Shown here piece after piece: positions 26,739-39,164 of a stretch of 64,000 nt of DNA. The first letter of the stretch is position 1; every line of letters begins with the position of its first letter. The notes beneath the pieces were generated by a model, which ran no database searches, had not been told where the DNA came from, and worked only from the letters and a program-made list of their open reading frames with translations. The stretch is from contig NZ_LT992502.1 in assembly GCF_900324475.1 (NCBI RefSeq), positions 62,001 to 126,000 on the forward strand, in the 5' to 3' direction. Position numbers and translations under genes: made by a program. This DNA comes from Enterobacter bugandensis (GTDB lineage Bacteria; Pseudomonadota; Gammaproteobacteria; Enterobacterales; Enterobacteriaceae).

Positions 26739-28145
26739 TCAGTTCTTCTCAGGCGGGAAAACGAGGTTCAGCACGATAGCGGTGATACCGCCCGCGGCAA
26801 TGCCGGAAGAGAGCAGGTTTTTAACCCAGTCCGGCGCAAACTGCAGGATCAGCGGCTGCTGGGAAACACCCAGACCAACGGCCAGCGACAGCGCGATAAT
26901 CATGATCGCGCGACGGTTCAGCGGCTCGCGCGAGACGATACGCACGCCGGAGGCCGCGATAGTCCCAAACATCACCAGCGTTGCGCCGCCCAGCACCGGC
27001 TCAGGAATGTGCTGCACAAAGCCGCTCACCGCCGGGAACAGGCCGAGGACGATCAGCATCAGCGCCACCACGAAACCAACGTAGCGGCTGGCCACGCCGG
27101 TCAGCTGGATCACACCGTTGTTCTGGCCGAAGCAGGAGTTCGGGAAGGTGTTGAATACCGCAGAGACAAACGAGTTCAGGCCGTTCGCCAGCACGCCGCC
27201 TTTCAGACGCTTCATGTACAGCGGGCCGGACACCGGCTGCTCGGAGACATCGGAGGTGGCGGTGATATCACCGATGGTCTCCAGAGAAGTAATCATAAAG
27301 ACCAGCATCAGCGGCAGGAGCAGACCCCAGTCTATGCCCAGGCCGTAATAAAGCGGCGTTGGGACGGTGATCAGCGCGCTGTTGGTCGGCGTGGTGTTCT
27401 CCGGCAGCATCCCCAGCGCCCACGCCAGCAGATAGCCCGCCGCCATGGCGATCACCAGCGAGGCCACGCGCAGGTAAGGGTTACGCTGACGGTTAAGCAG
27501 AATGATGATCGCCAGCACCACACCCGCCAGCAGCAGGTTTTTCGGCGCGCCGAAGGTGTGGTCGCTCATTGCCGCGTAGCCGCCGCCGATGGAGGTGAGG
27601 CCCACCTGAATCAGCGACAGGCCGATAATCATCACCACCACGCCGGAAACCAGCGGGGTGATCACACGGCGAGCCAGGTGCAGAACGCGGGAGATGACCA
27701 TCTCCGTGCAGCTTGCCAGCATCAGCGTGCCGAACAGCGCCGCCATCATGGTCGGAACATCCGCACCGCCGGTTTTCAGCGCCGTACCGCCCATGATCAG
27801 CGGCGCCACGAAGTTAAAGCTGGTGCCCTGAATCGACAGTAGCCCAGACCCCACCGGGCCCCAGGCTTTAATTTGAATAATGGAGGCCACGCCGGAGGCG
27901 AACAGAGACATACTGATAATGTGCTGCGTGTCCTGCGCCGGTAAACCGAGCGCCTGGCAAATCAGCAGCGCCGGGGTGATCACCGCAACAAACATCGCCA
28001 GAAGATGCTGGCAGGCGGCAAAAAGCGTCTGCGGCAGCGGCGGTCGGTCTTCAAGGCGGTAAATCAGTTCGCTATTTTGCTTCTGCGCAATCGGTTGCGC
28101 ATCTGGCGATTCTATGGTGTTAACGGACATCGGCGGCAATCCCAC
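26739..28145 (-). CDS. xanP: Xanthine permease XanP
   Basis: 468-residue NCS2/NAT-family proton symporter for xanthine, about 14 membrane segments. The N-terminal [28 protein letters not shown] and the NAT signature region with [18 protein letters not shown] (substrate filter) are visible; the family Q/N-x-N-G-x-x-x-x-T motif is QNNGVIQLT. In E. coli also next to yicH and gltS. A PurR-box-like sequence lies 40 bases upstream of the start. Confidence 0.93.
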   Translation of the reverse strand: MGLPPMSVNTIESPDAQPIAQKQNSELIYRLEDRPPLPQTLFAACQHLLAMFVAVITPALLICQALGLPAQDTQHIISMSLFASGVASIIQIKAWGPVGSGLLSIQGTSFNFVAPLIMGGTALKTGGADVPTMMAALFGTLMLASCTEMVISRVLHLARRVITPLVSGVVVMIIGLSLIQVGLTSIGGGYAAMSDHTFGAPKNLLLAGVVLAIIILLNRQRNPYLRVASLVIAMAAGYLLAWALGMLPENTTPTNSALITVPTPLYYGLGIDWGLLLPLMLVFMITSLETIGDITATSDVSEQPVSGPLYMKRLKGGVLANGLNSFVSAVFNTFPNSCFGQNNGVIQLTGVASRYVGFVVALMLIVLGLFPAVSGFVQHIPEPVLGGATLVMFGTIAASGVRIVSREPLNRRAIMIIALSLAVGLGVSQQPLILQFAPDWVKNLLSSGIAAGGITAIVLNLVFPPEKN

Positions 28146-28184
28146 GGTGGAAAAGCGGGCATTTTATCTGACCACCTGGTAAAA

Positions 28185-28196
28185 GCAAACGATTGC
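28185..28196. promoter_or_regulatory. PurR-box-like site upstream of xanP
   Basis: GCAAACGATTGC is a near match to the core of the PurR operator consensus (GCAAACGTTTGC). It lies 40 bases 5' of the xanthine permease start, which suits hypoxanthine/guanine-PurR repression. Confidence 0.45.
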
Positions 28197-28355
28197 CAGC
28201 AAAAAAAAGGAAGAAAATCTGCCGCTGTGAGCAGGTTTTTTACAACCTATCGGAAAAAAAAATTACACTTTTTGCGCCGGGGGCTCATGACGAGCGCAAA
28301 CCGGCCCAGGATAACGCCGCGTGTGTATGGAATACGCGCATAACAGGAGCCTTTT

Positions 28356-29558
28356 ATGATTCATCTCGATACGTTGTCGACCCTTGTTGCCGCAACGCTG
28401 GTTCTTCTGCTTGGTCGCAAGCTGGTCCACAGCGTTTCCTTTCTGAAAAAATACACTATTCCTGAACCTGTCGCCGGCGGTCTGCTGGTGGCGCTGGCCT
28501 TGCTGATACTGAAAAAAAGCATGGGCTGGGAAATTGATTTTGATATGTCCCTGAAAGACCCGCTGATGCTGGCTTTCTTTGCCACCATCGGCCTGAACGC
28601 CAACCTGGCGAGCCTGCGCTCGGGCGGTAAGGTGCTCGGCGTGTTTCTGATTGTGGTGGTGGGGCTGCTGCTGATGCAAAATGCGATTGGCATCGGTATG
28701 GCAACGCTGCTGGGGCTGGATCCGCTGATGGGGCTGCTGGCGGGGTCGATTACCCTTTCGGGCGGTCACGGCACCGGCGCGGCGTGGAGCAAGCTGTTCA
28801 TCGAACGCTACGGTTTTGAAAACGCGACGGAAGTGGCGATGGCCTGCGCGACCTTTGGCCTGGTACTGGGTGGCCTGATTGGCGGCCCGGTAGCGCGTTA
28901 TCTGGTGAAGCACTCCACCACGCCGAATGGCAGACCGGACGATGAAATGGTGCCGACCGCGTTTGAAAAACCGGACGTTGGACGCAGCATCACCTCGCTG
29001 GTGATGATTGAAACCATCGCGATGATTGCCATCTGCCTGACCGTGGGCAAAGTGGTTGCGCAATGGCTGGCGGGTACCGCGTTTGAACTGCCGACGTTTG
29101 TCTGCGTGCTGTTTATCGGGGTGATCCTGAGCAACGGTCTGGCGCTGATGGGCTTCTACCGCGTGTTTGAACGGGCGGTATCGGTGCTCGGCAACGTCTG
29201 CCTGTCGCTGTTCCTGGCGATGGCGCTGATGAGCCTGAAGCTGTGGGAGCTGGCCTCGCTGGCGCTGCCGATGGTGGCGATTCTGGCGGTGCAGGCGCTG
29301 TTTATGGCGCTGTATGCCATGTTCGTGACCTGGCGCATGATGGGGAAAAACTATGATGCGGCGGTGCTGGCGGCCGGTCACTGCGGGTTTGGTCTGGGGG
29401 CTACCCCTACGGCTATCGCCAACATGCAGGCGATCACTGAACGGTTCGGGCCATCGCATATGGCGTTTCTGGTGGTCCCGATGGTCGGCGCATTCTTCAT
29501 TGATATCGTCAACGCGCTGGTGATCAAGCTGTACCTGATGCTGCCGATATTTGCCTGA
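28356..29558 (+). CDS. gltS: Sodium/glutamate symporter GltS
   Basis: 400 residues with the two inverted halves of the GltS (ESS) family. Signature stretches: GGHGTGAAWSK and, in the second half, AGHCGFGLGATPTAIANM (paired re-entrant loops). Imports L-glutamate with sodium. ACAGGAG precedes the ATG. Divergent from xanP and convergent with recG by two bases. Confidence 0.96.
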   Translation: MIHLDTLSTLVAATLVLLLGRKLVHSVSFLKKYTIPEPVAGGLLVALALLILKKSMGWEIDFDMSLKDPLMLAFFATIGLNANLASLRSGGKVLGVFLIVVVGLLLMQNAIGIGMATLLGLDPLMGLLAGSITLSGGHGTGAAWSKLFIERYGFENATEVAMACATFGLVLGGLIGGPVARYLVKHSTTPNGRPDDEMVPTAFEKPDVGRSITSLVMIETIAMIAICLTVGKVVAQWLAGTAFELPTFVCVLFIGVILSNGLALMGFYRVFERAVSVLGNVCLSLFLAMALMSLKLWELASLALPMVAILAVQALFMALYAMFVTWRMMGKNYDAAVLAAGHCGFGLGATPTAIANMQAITERFGPSHMAFLVVPMVGAFFIDIVNALVIKLYLMLPIFA

Positions 29559-29560
29559 GA

Positions 29561-31642
29561 TCAGGCGTTGGAATACCGTTCGGTTTCCGGCATCCAGCGT
29601 TCAATTAACGCTGCCGCCTGTTCGGGGTAGCGTTCATGAATATGGCGCGCAAGGCGCTGAACTTCGGGGATCATGGCCTGATCGCGCAGTAAATCCGCCA
29701 CTTTGAATTCAGCATTTCCCGTCTGGCGCGTGCCCAGTAGTTCGCCCGGGCCGCGTATCTCCAGATCTTTTTGCGCAATCACGAAGCCGTCGTTGCTGTC
29801 GCGCAGCACCTGCAGTCGCATCTGGGCGGTTTTTGAAAGCGGTGCTTTGTAAAGCAGCACGCAGTGAGACGCTACCGCGCCGCGGCCAACGCGCCCGCGC
29901 AGCTGGTGGAGCTGGGCAAGCCCCAGACGTTCCGGGTTTTCGATAATCATCAGGCTGGAGTTGGGTACGTCAACGCCCACTTCGATGACCGTCGTCGCGA
30001 CCAGCAAATGTAGTTCCCCCTGTTTGAAGGATTGCATCACCGCCTGCTTCTCGGCAGGCTTCATGCGGCCGTGAACCAGGCCAACGTTCAGCTCGGGCAG
30101 TGCCAGCTTGAGCTCTTCCCACGTCGCTTCGGCGGCCTGGGCTTCCAGCAGTTCCGACTCTTCAATCAGGGTACAGACCCAGTAGGCCTGGCGCCCTTCA
30201 TGGGTGCAGGCGTTGCGCACGCGGTCAATGATGTCGCTGCGGCGCGTATCCGGTATGGCGACCGTCGTCACCGGCGTTCGGCCCGGCGGCAGTTCGTCGA
30301 TGGTAGAGGTATCCAGATCCGCGTAAGCGGTCATCGCCAGGGTACGCGGGATCGGCGTGGCGGTCATGATCAGCTGATGCGGGTGGAAGCCCTGCTGCAG
30401 CCCTTTTTCCCACAGCGCCAGACGCTGATGCACGCCGAAGCGGTGCTGCTCGTCGATAATCACCAGCGCGAGGCCGTTAAACTGCACCTGCTCCTGGAAG
30501 ATAGCGTGTGTGCCGACAATCATCTGCACCTGGCCGCTGGCGATGGCTTCCTGCTGCGCAAGACGCGCTTTGCCTTTTTGCTTTCCGGCGAGCCAGCCCA
30601 CCTCAATCCCGAGCGGTGCGAACCAAGCGCGGAAATTGTTAGCGTGTTGTTCAGCCAGCAGTTCGGTTGGTGCCATCAGCGCGACCTGTTTGCCGTGGGC
30701 AATCGCGCGCAGGGCGGCCAGGGCGGCAACCAGCGTTTTACCTGAACCTACGTCGCCCTGCACCAGGCGCATCATCGGCACGTCGAGCGCCATATCGCGC
30801 TCAATCTCGGCGGTGACGCGCGCCTGCGCGCCGGTGGGCTTAAAGGGCAGCGAGGCCAGCAGCTTATCTTTGAGCACATCATTCGGGCTTAACGGCTGAG
30901 CGTGGAAACGCTGCGCGCCGGCGCGCAACGCCAGCATGCTCAGGTTATGCGCCAGTAATTCCTCAAGGATAAGACGCCGTTGAGCGGGGTGTTTACCGCT
31001 TTCTAAATCGCTGAGCTGCAGCGTTGGCGGCGGGCGGTGCAGGGTGCGCAGCGCCTCGGGCAGGCTCATCATCCCCTGAGCCAGTTCTGGCGGCAGCAGT
31101 TCGGTAATGGCGCAGGTATCCAGCAGTTCCAGCGCCTGATCGGTGAGCTTACGCAGCGTCGCCTGCTTAACGCCTTCGGTCGTCGGGTAAACCGGGGTGA
31201 GCGTCTCCTGCAGTTCCGGCGTGCTGAGATCGCCCTGTACGCGGTACTCCGGGTGGATCATCTCTGCGCCGTATTTCCCGCGTTTAGCTTCGCCATAGGC
31301 CAGCACCCTACGGCCGGTCGCCAGGCTGTTCTTCATCGCCGCGCTGAAGTTGAAGAAACGCATGGTGAGGATGCCGGTGCCGTCGCTGATCTGACAGGTC
31401 ATCATCCGGCGTCCGCCGAAAGTGATATTGCAGTTCAGGACTTCGCCTTCAACGGTGGCGTAAATGGCGGGAAGCAGATCGCCAATCTTGTAGAGCTGAG
31501 TGCGGTCTTCATAACGCAGGGGGAGGTGAAGCAGGAGATCCTGCACGGTGTGCAGGCCAATTTTTGCCAGCTTATTGCTTTGCGCCGCGCCCACGCCCGT
31601 CAGGCTGTTGAGCGGGATAGCATCCAGCAGGCGGCCTTTCAT
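29561..31642 (-). CDS. recG: ATP-dependent DNA helicase RecG
   Basis: 693 residues. N-terminal wedge/OB domain (about 1-200), then SF2 helicase motifs: I VQGDVGSGKT, II IIDEQHRFG (DEQH), III TATPIPRT, VI QLRGRVGRG, and the C-terminal TRG-like hook. RecG remodels stalled forks and Holliday junctions. Last gene of the spoT-trmH-recG run, four bases after trmH. Confidence 0.97.
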   Translation of the reverse strand: MKGRLLDAIPLNSLTGVGAAQSNKLAKIGLHTVQDLLLHLPLRYEDRTQLYKIGDLLPAIYATVEGEVLNCNITFGGRRMMTCQISDGTGILTMRFFNFSAAMKNSLATGRRVLAYGEAKRGKYGAEMIHPEYRVQGDLSTPELQETLTPVYPTTEGVKQATLRKLTDQALELLDTCAITELLPPELAQGMMSLPEALRTLHRPPPTLQLSDLESGKHPAQRRLILEELLAHNLSMLALRAGAQRFHAQPLSPNDVLKDKLLASLPFKPTGAQARVTAEIERDMALDVPMMRLVQGDVGSGKTLVAALAALRAIAHGKQVALMAPTELLAEQHANNFRAWFAPLGIEVGWLAGKQKGKARLAQQEAIASGQVQMIVGTHAIFQEQVQFNGLALVIIDEQHRFGVHQRLALWEKGLQQGFHPHQLIMTATPIPRTLAMTAYADLDTSTIDELPPGRTPVTTVAIPDTRRSDIIDRVRNACTHEGRQAYWVCTLIEESELLEAQAAEATWEELKLALPELNVGLVHGRMKPAEKQAVMQSFKQGELHLLVATTVIEVGVDVPNSSLMIIENPERLGLAQLHQLRGRVGRGAVASHCVLLYKAPLSKTAQMRLQVLRDSNDGFVIAQKDLEIRGPGELLGTRQTGNAEFKVADLLRDQAMIPEVQRLARHIHERYPEQAAALIERWMPETERYSNA

Positions 31643-31645
31643 CGG

Positions 31646-32335
31646 TTACCCGGCGTACTGCATGGTGGCCCACCACTCGGCATCGGCTTCAATTTCGCCC
31701 TGCGCGTTGACGTGGGGGTAAGGCAATTTTTTCTGCTTCGCAACGCGTGCCAGCACCGGATAGCCACCTTCAAACAGCAGGCGCTGCTGTTCTTCTTCCG
31801 GCAGCATGCTGTTGCTGCGCTCGTACATCCCGGCGTTCTGACGCTGGCGCTGCGCTTCATACAGAATGAGCGCGGACGCCACGGAGACGTTAAGGGACTG
31901 GACCATGCCGATCATCGGAATGATGATGTCCCGATCCGCCAGATCCAGCGCTTCCTGGGAGATCCCGGTTTTCTCCTGACCCATCAAAATGCAGGTCGGG
32001 CGGGTATAGTCGATTTCGCGGAAATCCACGGCCTTATCGGACAGGTTTGTCGCCAGGATCTGCATCCCGCGTCCTTTCAGATGCGATACGGCATCGCCAA
32101 TCGTCTGGTGAGTTTTGACGGATACCCAGCTGTTACTGCCTGCCGCAGCAGAAACCATGGTTCGCATCCGGTGACCCGGCCAGACGGCGTGCACTTCATG
32201 CACGCCGACGGCATCTGCGGTACGGACGATGGCAGAGACGTTATGAGGTTTATGCACCTGCTCCATGCAGACCGTCAGGTCAGGCTGGCGTCTGGCAAGC
32301 ATTTCGCAGATACGGGCATAACGTTGTGAATTCAT
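31646..32335 (-). CDS. trmH: tRNA (Gm18) 2'-O-methyltransferase TrmH (SpoU)
   Basis: 229 residues of the SPOUT/SpoU class. Motif 1 NVSAIVRTADAVGVHEV, motif 2 ILMGQEKTGIS, motif 3 SLNVSVASALILYEA form the knotted AdoMet site. Methylates the 2'-O of G18 in tRNA. Lies between spoT and recG in one transcription unit. Confidence 0.96.
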   Translation of the reverse strand: MNSQRYARICEMLARRQPDLTVCMEQVHKPHNVSAIVRTADAVGVHEVHAVWPGHRMRTMVSAAAGSNSWVSVKTHQTIGDAVSHLKGRGMQILATNLSDKAVDFREIDYTRPTCILMGQEKTGISQEALDLADRDIIIPMIGMVQSLNVSVASALILYEAQRQRQNAGMYERSNSMLPEEEQQRLLFEGGYPVLARVAKQKKLPYPHVNAQGEIEADAEWWATMQYAG

Positions 32336-32339
32336 AAAC

Positions 32340-34454
32340 CTAGTTTCGGTTTCGGGTGACTTTAATCACGTCCGGCATGACGCGGATCTTGCGCATAATG
32401 TTCGCCAGATGCACGCGGTCGCGAGCGGTCAGACGAATAAAGGCGCTATAGACGCGGCCGTCTTTTTCTTCCGTATTCAGGCTCTGAATGTTGGACGAGG
32501 CCGTGTTGATGGCTGCCGTCAGGTTCGCCAGGGCACCCTGGTGGTTGAACATATCCACCTTAATTTCGGTGATAAATTCCTGCGCCGTCTCTTTATCCCA
32601 CTCGACCGCCATAAACTTCTCGGCTTCTTTCTGGTAGCCGCGAATGTTACGACAGGATTCATGGTGGATAACCAGCCCTTTGCCCGGACTGACGTGCGCA
32701 ATAATCGGGTCGCCAGGGATTGGACGGCAACATTTTGCGAAGGTGATCAGCACCCCGTCCGCGCCTTTGATCGGCAGATGAGCATGGCCGGATGCGCCTG
32801 GAGCAGATGGCGTCGCTTCGCCCTGCTGCAGGTTTTTCGCCACCACGACGCTCATCGCGTTACCCAGACCAATTTCCGCCAGCAGATCGTCCAGAGACGT
32901 GAGCTTCATACGGTCGAGTTCACGCTGAATATGCTCCGGTGGGATCTCAGCCAGCTTGCGGCTGCCGCCCAACGCGTGGTTGAGCAGACGACGCCCCAGG
33001 CTGACGGAGTCATCGCGCTTGAGGTTTTTCAACAGCTGACGAATTTTGGCACGCGCTTTGGAACTCACGACAAAGTTCAGCCAGGCCGCGTTCGGACGTG
33101 CGCCCGGCGCGGTAATAATTTCTACCGTCTGTCCGCTGGAGAGCGGCTGAGACAGCGGGTAAGGCTGTCTGTCGACGCGCGCGCCCACGCAGGCGTGCCC
33201 GATATCGGTATGCACGGCGTAGGCGAAGTCGACCGGCGTTGCGCCCGCAGGCAGTTCGACAATGCGGCCTTCTGGGGTGAAAACGTAAATCTCATCCGGG
33301 AAGAGATCGGATTTAACGCTCTCGATAAATTCGAACGAGCTACCCGCACTCTGCTGAAGCTCCAGCAGGCTCTGCATCCAGCGCTGGGCGCGGATTTGCG
33401 CGGTGGTGCTGCTTTCGCCACCGTGCTCTTTGTAAGCCCAGTGCGCGGCTACACCCATCTCTGCCATCTGGTCCATGTCTTCGGTGCGGATCTGCACTTC
33501 AACAGGCACGCCGTGCGGACCGATCATCGAGGTATGCAAAGATTGATAGCCGTTCGCTTTCGGAATAGCGATGTAATCTTTCATGCGCCCCGGGCGCGGT
33601 TTATAGAGGCTGTGCATCTGCCCCAGCACGCGGTAGCAGGTGTCAGAGTCGTGGACGATTACGCGGAACGCGTAGATATCCATGATCGAGTGAAAACGCT
33701 GCTCTTTGAGCACCATTTTGCAGTAGATGGAGTAAAGATGTTTTTCGCGACCGCTGACGCGGCACGGGATTCCCGCTTCCTGCAAACGCCCTTCGATTTC
33801 AGAGAGGATCTTTTGAATCATCTCTTTACGGTTACCGCGTGCGGCTTTCACCACCTCTTTAATCACGCGATAGCGGTTCGGGTACAACGCTTCAAAGCCC
33901 AGCTCTTCCAGCTCGGTTTTGATGTGGTGGATACCTAAACGGTGCGCCAGCGGACTGTAAATTTCGAGGGTTTCACGGGCAATGCGGCGACGTTTATCCG
34001 GGCGAAGTGAGCCCAGCGTGCGCATGTTGTGGGTACGGTCAGCGAGTTTGATGAGAATGACGCGGATATCCTGCACCATCGCCATAATCATCTTGCGGAA
34101 GTTTTCGGCTTGCGCCTCTTTCTTGTCGCGGAATTTCAGCTTATCAAGCTTAGAGACCCCTTCCACCAGCTCGGCAACGCTTTTGCCAAACAGCTGTTCC
34201 ATATCCTGGTAGGTGGCAGGGGTATCTTCGATCACGTCGTGCAGTAGGGCGGCCATCAGCGTTTCGTAGTCGAGTTTCATCTCGGCCAGAATACAGGCTA
34301 CCGCAACCGGGTGCGTGATGTAGGGTTCACCGCTTGAACGTGTCTGGCCCTCGTGAGCGTCACGTGCAACGAGATACGCCTGCTGAAGACGCTTAATCTG
34401 GTCTTCAGGCAGGTAGATTTGAATCAGTTGATTCAGGCTTTCAAACAGATACAA
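32340..34454 (-). CDS. spoT: Bifunctional (p)ppGpp synthase/hydrolase SpoT
   Basis: 704 residues. The HD hydrolase domain (HPVAVACILAE, ALLHDVIEDT), the synthetase domain (YQSLHTSMIGPHG), TGS (IYVFTPEGRIVELPAGATPVDFAY), the helical/zinc-finger part (FAKCCRPIPGD) and the C-terminal ACT domain occur in order. Principal ppGpp hydrolase in enterics. 20 bases after rpoZ, five before trmH. Confidence 0.97.
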   Translation of the reverse strand: MYLFESLNQLIQIYLPEDQIKRLQQAYLVARDAHEGQTRSSGEPYITHPVAVACILAEMKLDYETLMAALLHDVIEDTPATYQDMEQLFGKSVAELVEGVSKLDKLKFRDKKEAQAENFRKMIMAMVQDIRVILIKLADRTHNMRTLGSLRPDKRRRIARETLEIYSPLAHRLGIHHIKTELEELGFEALYPNRYRVIKEVVKAARGNRKEMIQKILSEIEGRLQEAGIPCRVSGREKHLYSIYCKMVLKEQRFHSIMDIYAFRVIVHDSDTCYRVLGQMHSLYKPRPGRMKDYIAIPKANGYQSLHTSMIGPHGVPVEVQIRTEDMDQMAEMGVAAHWAYKEHGGESSTTAQIRAQRWMQSLLELQQSAGSSFEFIESVKSDLFPDEIYVFTPEGRIVELPAGATPVDFAYAVHTDIGHACVGARVDRQPYPLSQPLSSGQTVEIITAPGARPNAAWLNFVVSSKARAKIRQLLKNLKRDDSVSLGRRLLNHALGGSRKLAEIPPEHIQRELDRMKLTSLDDLLAEIGLGNAMSVVVAKNLQQGEATPSAPGASGHAHLPIKGADGVLITFAKCCRPIPGDPIIAHVSPGKGLVIHHESCRNIRGYQKEAEKFMAVEWDKETAQEFITEIKVDMFNHQGALANLTAAINTASSNIQSLNTEEKDGRVYSAFIRLTARDRVHLANIMRKIRVMPDVIKVTRNRN

Positions 34455-34473
34455 GGGCGACCCGCAGGTTTAA

Positions 34474-34749
34474 TTAACGACGACCTTCAGCAATGGCGGT
34501 TACGGCCTGCAGTTCTGCGGCTTCCTGCTCTTGCTGCTCCTGGCGCTCACGCACGTCGAGGATCTGGTTGTTGATCAGACCTTCTTCGATTTCGCGAAGT
34601 GCAATAACGGTGGTTTTATCGTTTTCTTCCGGTACCAGCGGATCTTTACCGCCCACCTGCATCTGACGAGCGCGACGCGCGGCGACCAGCACCAGGTCAA
34701 AACGGTTACCAATTTTCTCTACAGCGTCCTGAACAGTTACGCGTGCCAT
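34474..34749 (-). CDS. rpoZ: RNA polymerase omega subunit
   Basis: 91 residues, [20 protein letters not shown] at the N-terminus and the tail [17 protein letters not shown]. Assists beta-prime assembly and forms ppGpp site 1. First gene before spoT; gmk lies 54 bases upstream on the same strand. Confidence 0.97.
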
Positions 34750-34803
34750 ACTTAAAATGCTCCACAGGTGAAGAAATGACTGGGCATGATACTGAAAGTG
34801 GGT

Positions 34804-35445
<642 letters not shown>

Positions 35446-35473
35446 TTAACGAAGAAGTCCTACATACGGGCTT

Positions 35474-35479
35474 ATTATA
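35474..35479 (-). promoter_or_regulatory. Probable -10 element of the gmk promoter
   Basis: TATAAT on the minus strand, 47 bases before the gmk start. No good -35 hexamer at 17 bases is seen, so an activator or another spacing may apply. Confidence 0.4.
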
Positions 35480-35612
35480 CACGTCGCCGCTGTGTGACGT
35501 AGCCTTTGTCACACTTTTTCCCCTGGATTATTGAATTTTGCGTACCGTTTTCAGGTTTTACCTGCGGTTTGCAGCAATAAAAATTAACGCTGGATAGCGC
35601 CTCGCAACGTGA

Positions 35613-37349
<1,737 letters not shown>

Positions 37350-37351
37350 GA

Positions 37352-37969
37352 TCAGTGGGCGCTGTGCTTATAGTGAAACACGGGCAATCCGAGCTTCAGA
37401 CGCAGCGCCAGCATGCGGGCCGTAAAGCCAAACAGCAGCGTGGAGATGACCACCACGTCGTGGTTTGAAACGTAATGCTGCAGGGCAATGTAGAGCACCG
37501 CTGCGGCGAAGGAGATGCCGGCATACAGCTCTTTTTGGAAGACCAGAGGAATGCGTTTGCAGAACATATCGCGCAGCACGCCGCCGAAAACGCCCGTCAC
37601 CACGGCTGCAATGGTGGCGATAACCGGGCCTTCCCCCATATCGAGCGCGATTTGTGCACCGATGATCGAAAAGACGATCAGCCCCAGCGCGTCAAGCACC
37701 AGGAACAGGCGGCGAAGGTGCGGCATAACGGGTGCCACGATGGTGGTTAATACGGCAGCCGTTGCGACGATAATCACATACTCAGGATGTTTCACCCAGC
37801 CGAGCGGGTAATGGCCAAGCAGGATATCGCGCACGGAACCGCCGCCCAGCGCGGTTGCAGTGGCAATAATGATCACGCCGAAGGTGTCCATCCGGCGACG
37901 CCCGGCGGCGAGAGCGCCAGTCATGGCTTCGGCGGTGATACCAATAAGATAAAGAATGTGAAGCAGCAT
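37352..37969 (-). CDS. yicG: YicG, TRIC-type (UPF0126) membrane protein
   Basis: 205 residues, seven membrane helices in two homologous halves: [19 protein letters not shown] in the first and [19 protein letters not shown] in the second, each with the GG(S/V)xRD kink of prokaryotic TRIC channels. Related proteins conduct glycine or small cations. Convergent with ligB by two bases. Confidence 0.92.
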   Translation of the reverse strand: MLLHILYLIGITAEAMTGALAAGRRRMDTFGVIIIATATALGGGSVRDILLGHYPLGWVKHPEYVIIVATAAVLTTIVAPVMPHLRRLFLVLDALGLIVFSIIGAQIALDMGEGPVIATIAAVVTGVFGGVLRDMFCKRIPLVFQKELYAGISFAAAVLYIALQHYVSNHDVVVISTLLFGFTARMLALRLKLGLPVFHYKHSAH

Positions 37970-38142
37970 ATACCCTCCGGTGTGAACGCGGAAAGGTTAG
38001 CGATTTGTGCGCAAGATCACGATTGAGATTTTCTAAGGCGATTGAGTTTCACCTATAAAATTTAATCAATACATGTTGAATACCTTTGATTCTTGGCTGC
38101 TGAATTTGAAAAGAGACGGGAATTCGGATTAGAAATAATAAT

Positions 38143-38166
38143 GGATGGCGTCAGCCGACGCCATCC
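38143..38166 (-). terminator. Hairpin at the 3' end of yicC
   Basis: GGATGGCGTC and GACGCCATCC around a four-base loop, followed on the minus strand by ATTATTATTT. A moderately good intrinsic terminator ten bases after yicC. Confidence 0.6.
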
Positions 38167-38175
38167 AAAAAGCGA

Positions 38176-39039
38176 TTACTCAATATTCTGGATCTGCTCG
38201 CGCATCTGCTCAATCAGAACCTTGAGTTCAATCGCTGAGTTGGTCACTTCAGCGTTGATAGACTTAGACGCCAAAGTGTTCGACTCGCGGTTGAACTCCT
38301 GCATCATAAAGTCCAGGCGGCGGCCTACAGCTTCCTTCTTCTTCAGGATGTTATAGGTCTCTTTCACGTGCGCTTCCAGACGATCCAGCTCTTCGGCCAC
38401 GTCAATGCGCTGCGCCATCAGCACCAGCTCTTGTTCCAGACGGGTGTTTTCCAGCTGAACTTCCGCTTCTTCCAGCTTGGCGACCAGGCGCTCGCGCTGC
38501 CATTGCAGCACTTCCGGCATGTGGGTGCGGACTTTGGCTACTTCAGCGCTGACGCCTTCAAGGCGCTGCTCAATCATCGCTTTCAGCGCCTGACCTTCGG
38601 TTTCGCGGGCAACGATAAAGTCATCCAGCGTGCCGTCGAGGGCTGCCAGAATTTCTGCGGCAATCGCGTCCAGATCCTGCTCGCCGGCGGCCATGACGCC
38701 AGGCCAGCGCAGAATATCAACGGGGTTGATTTCGCCTTCATCGCTCTGCATTTTGACCCAGTTCGCCGCATTCACGAGCTGTTTCGCCAGTTTTTCGTTG
38801 AGGATCAGCTCGCCCTGTGCGCTGGCATCTGGCTCAAAGCGCAGGTTGCATTCCACTTTCCCACGGGTCAGACGCGTACGGATACGCTCGCGCACTACAG
38901 GTTCAAGGCTGCGGAACTGTTCCGGCATACGGAAATATGTTTCCAGATAGCGCTGGTTTACCGAACGCATTTCCCAGGTAGCGCTACCCCAGCTACCCTT
39001 GATTTCACGCCGGGCGTAGGCGGTCATACTGCGGATCAT
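38176..39039 (-). CDS. yicC: YicC family endoribonuclease
   Basis: 287 residues from the ATG at 39039 (MIRSMTAYARREIKGSWGSA), matching the E. coli length; the ATG six bases further upstream is less likely. YicC_N domain (about 1-155) and DUF1732 C-terminal domain with GRRLDFMMQEFNRESNTLASK. Reported as an RNase that affects small RNAs such as RyhB. Divergent from rph, with 125 bases between. E. coli has dinD beside it; that gene is absent here. Confidence 0.93.
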   Translation of the reverse strand: MIRSMTAYARREIKGSWGSATWEMRSVNQRYLETYFRMPEQFRSLEPVVRERIRTRLTRGKVECNLRFEPDASAQGELILNEKLAKQLVNAANWVKMQSDEGEINPVDILRWPGVMAAGEQDLDAIAAEILAALDGTLDDFIVARETEGQALKAMIEQRLEGVSAEVAKVRTHMPEVLQWQRERLVAKLEEAEVQLENTRLEQELVLMAQRIDVAEELDRLEAHVKETYNILKKKEAVGRRLDFMMQEFNRESNTLASKSINAEVTNSAIELKVLIEQMREQIQNIE

Positions 39040-39164
39040 AGACATTCCCGTTTTTAAAGGAGAGATGGGGGGATTATAGCTTTCGGGGGCTTCTCAGGAT
39101 AGGAATAAGCGTCCTTTATCCGTATAATGCGCAGCCACATTCGTTTCAAGCCGGAGAATCCATC

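Noticed and set aside
28263..29459. 398-codon minus-strand frame opposite gltS
   Set aside because: Low-complexity His/Arg/Gln composition, a by-product of the gltS codon use.
32409..33938. 509-codon plus-strand frame opposite spoT
   Set aside because: Antisense to a conserved gene, no ribosome site or domain.
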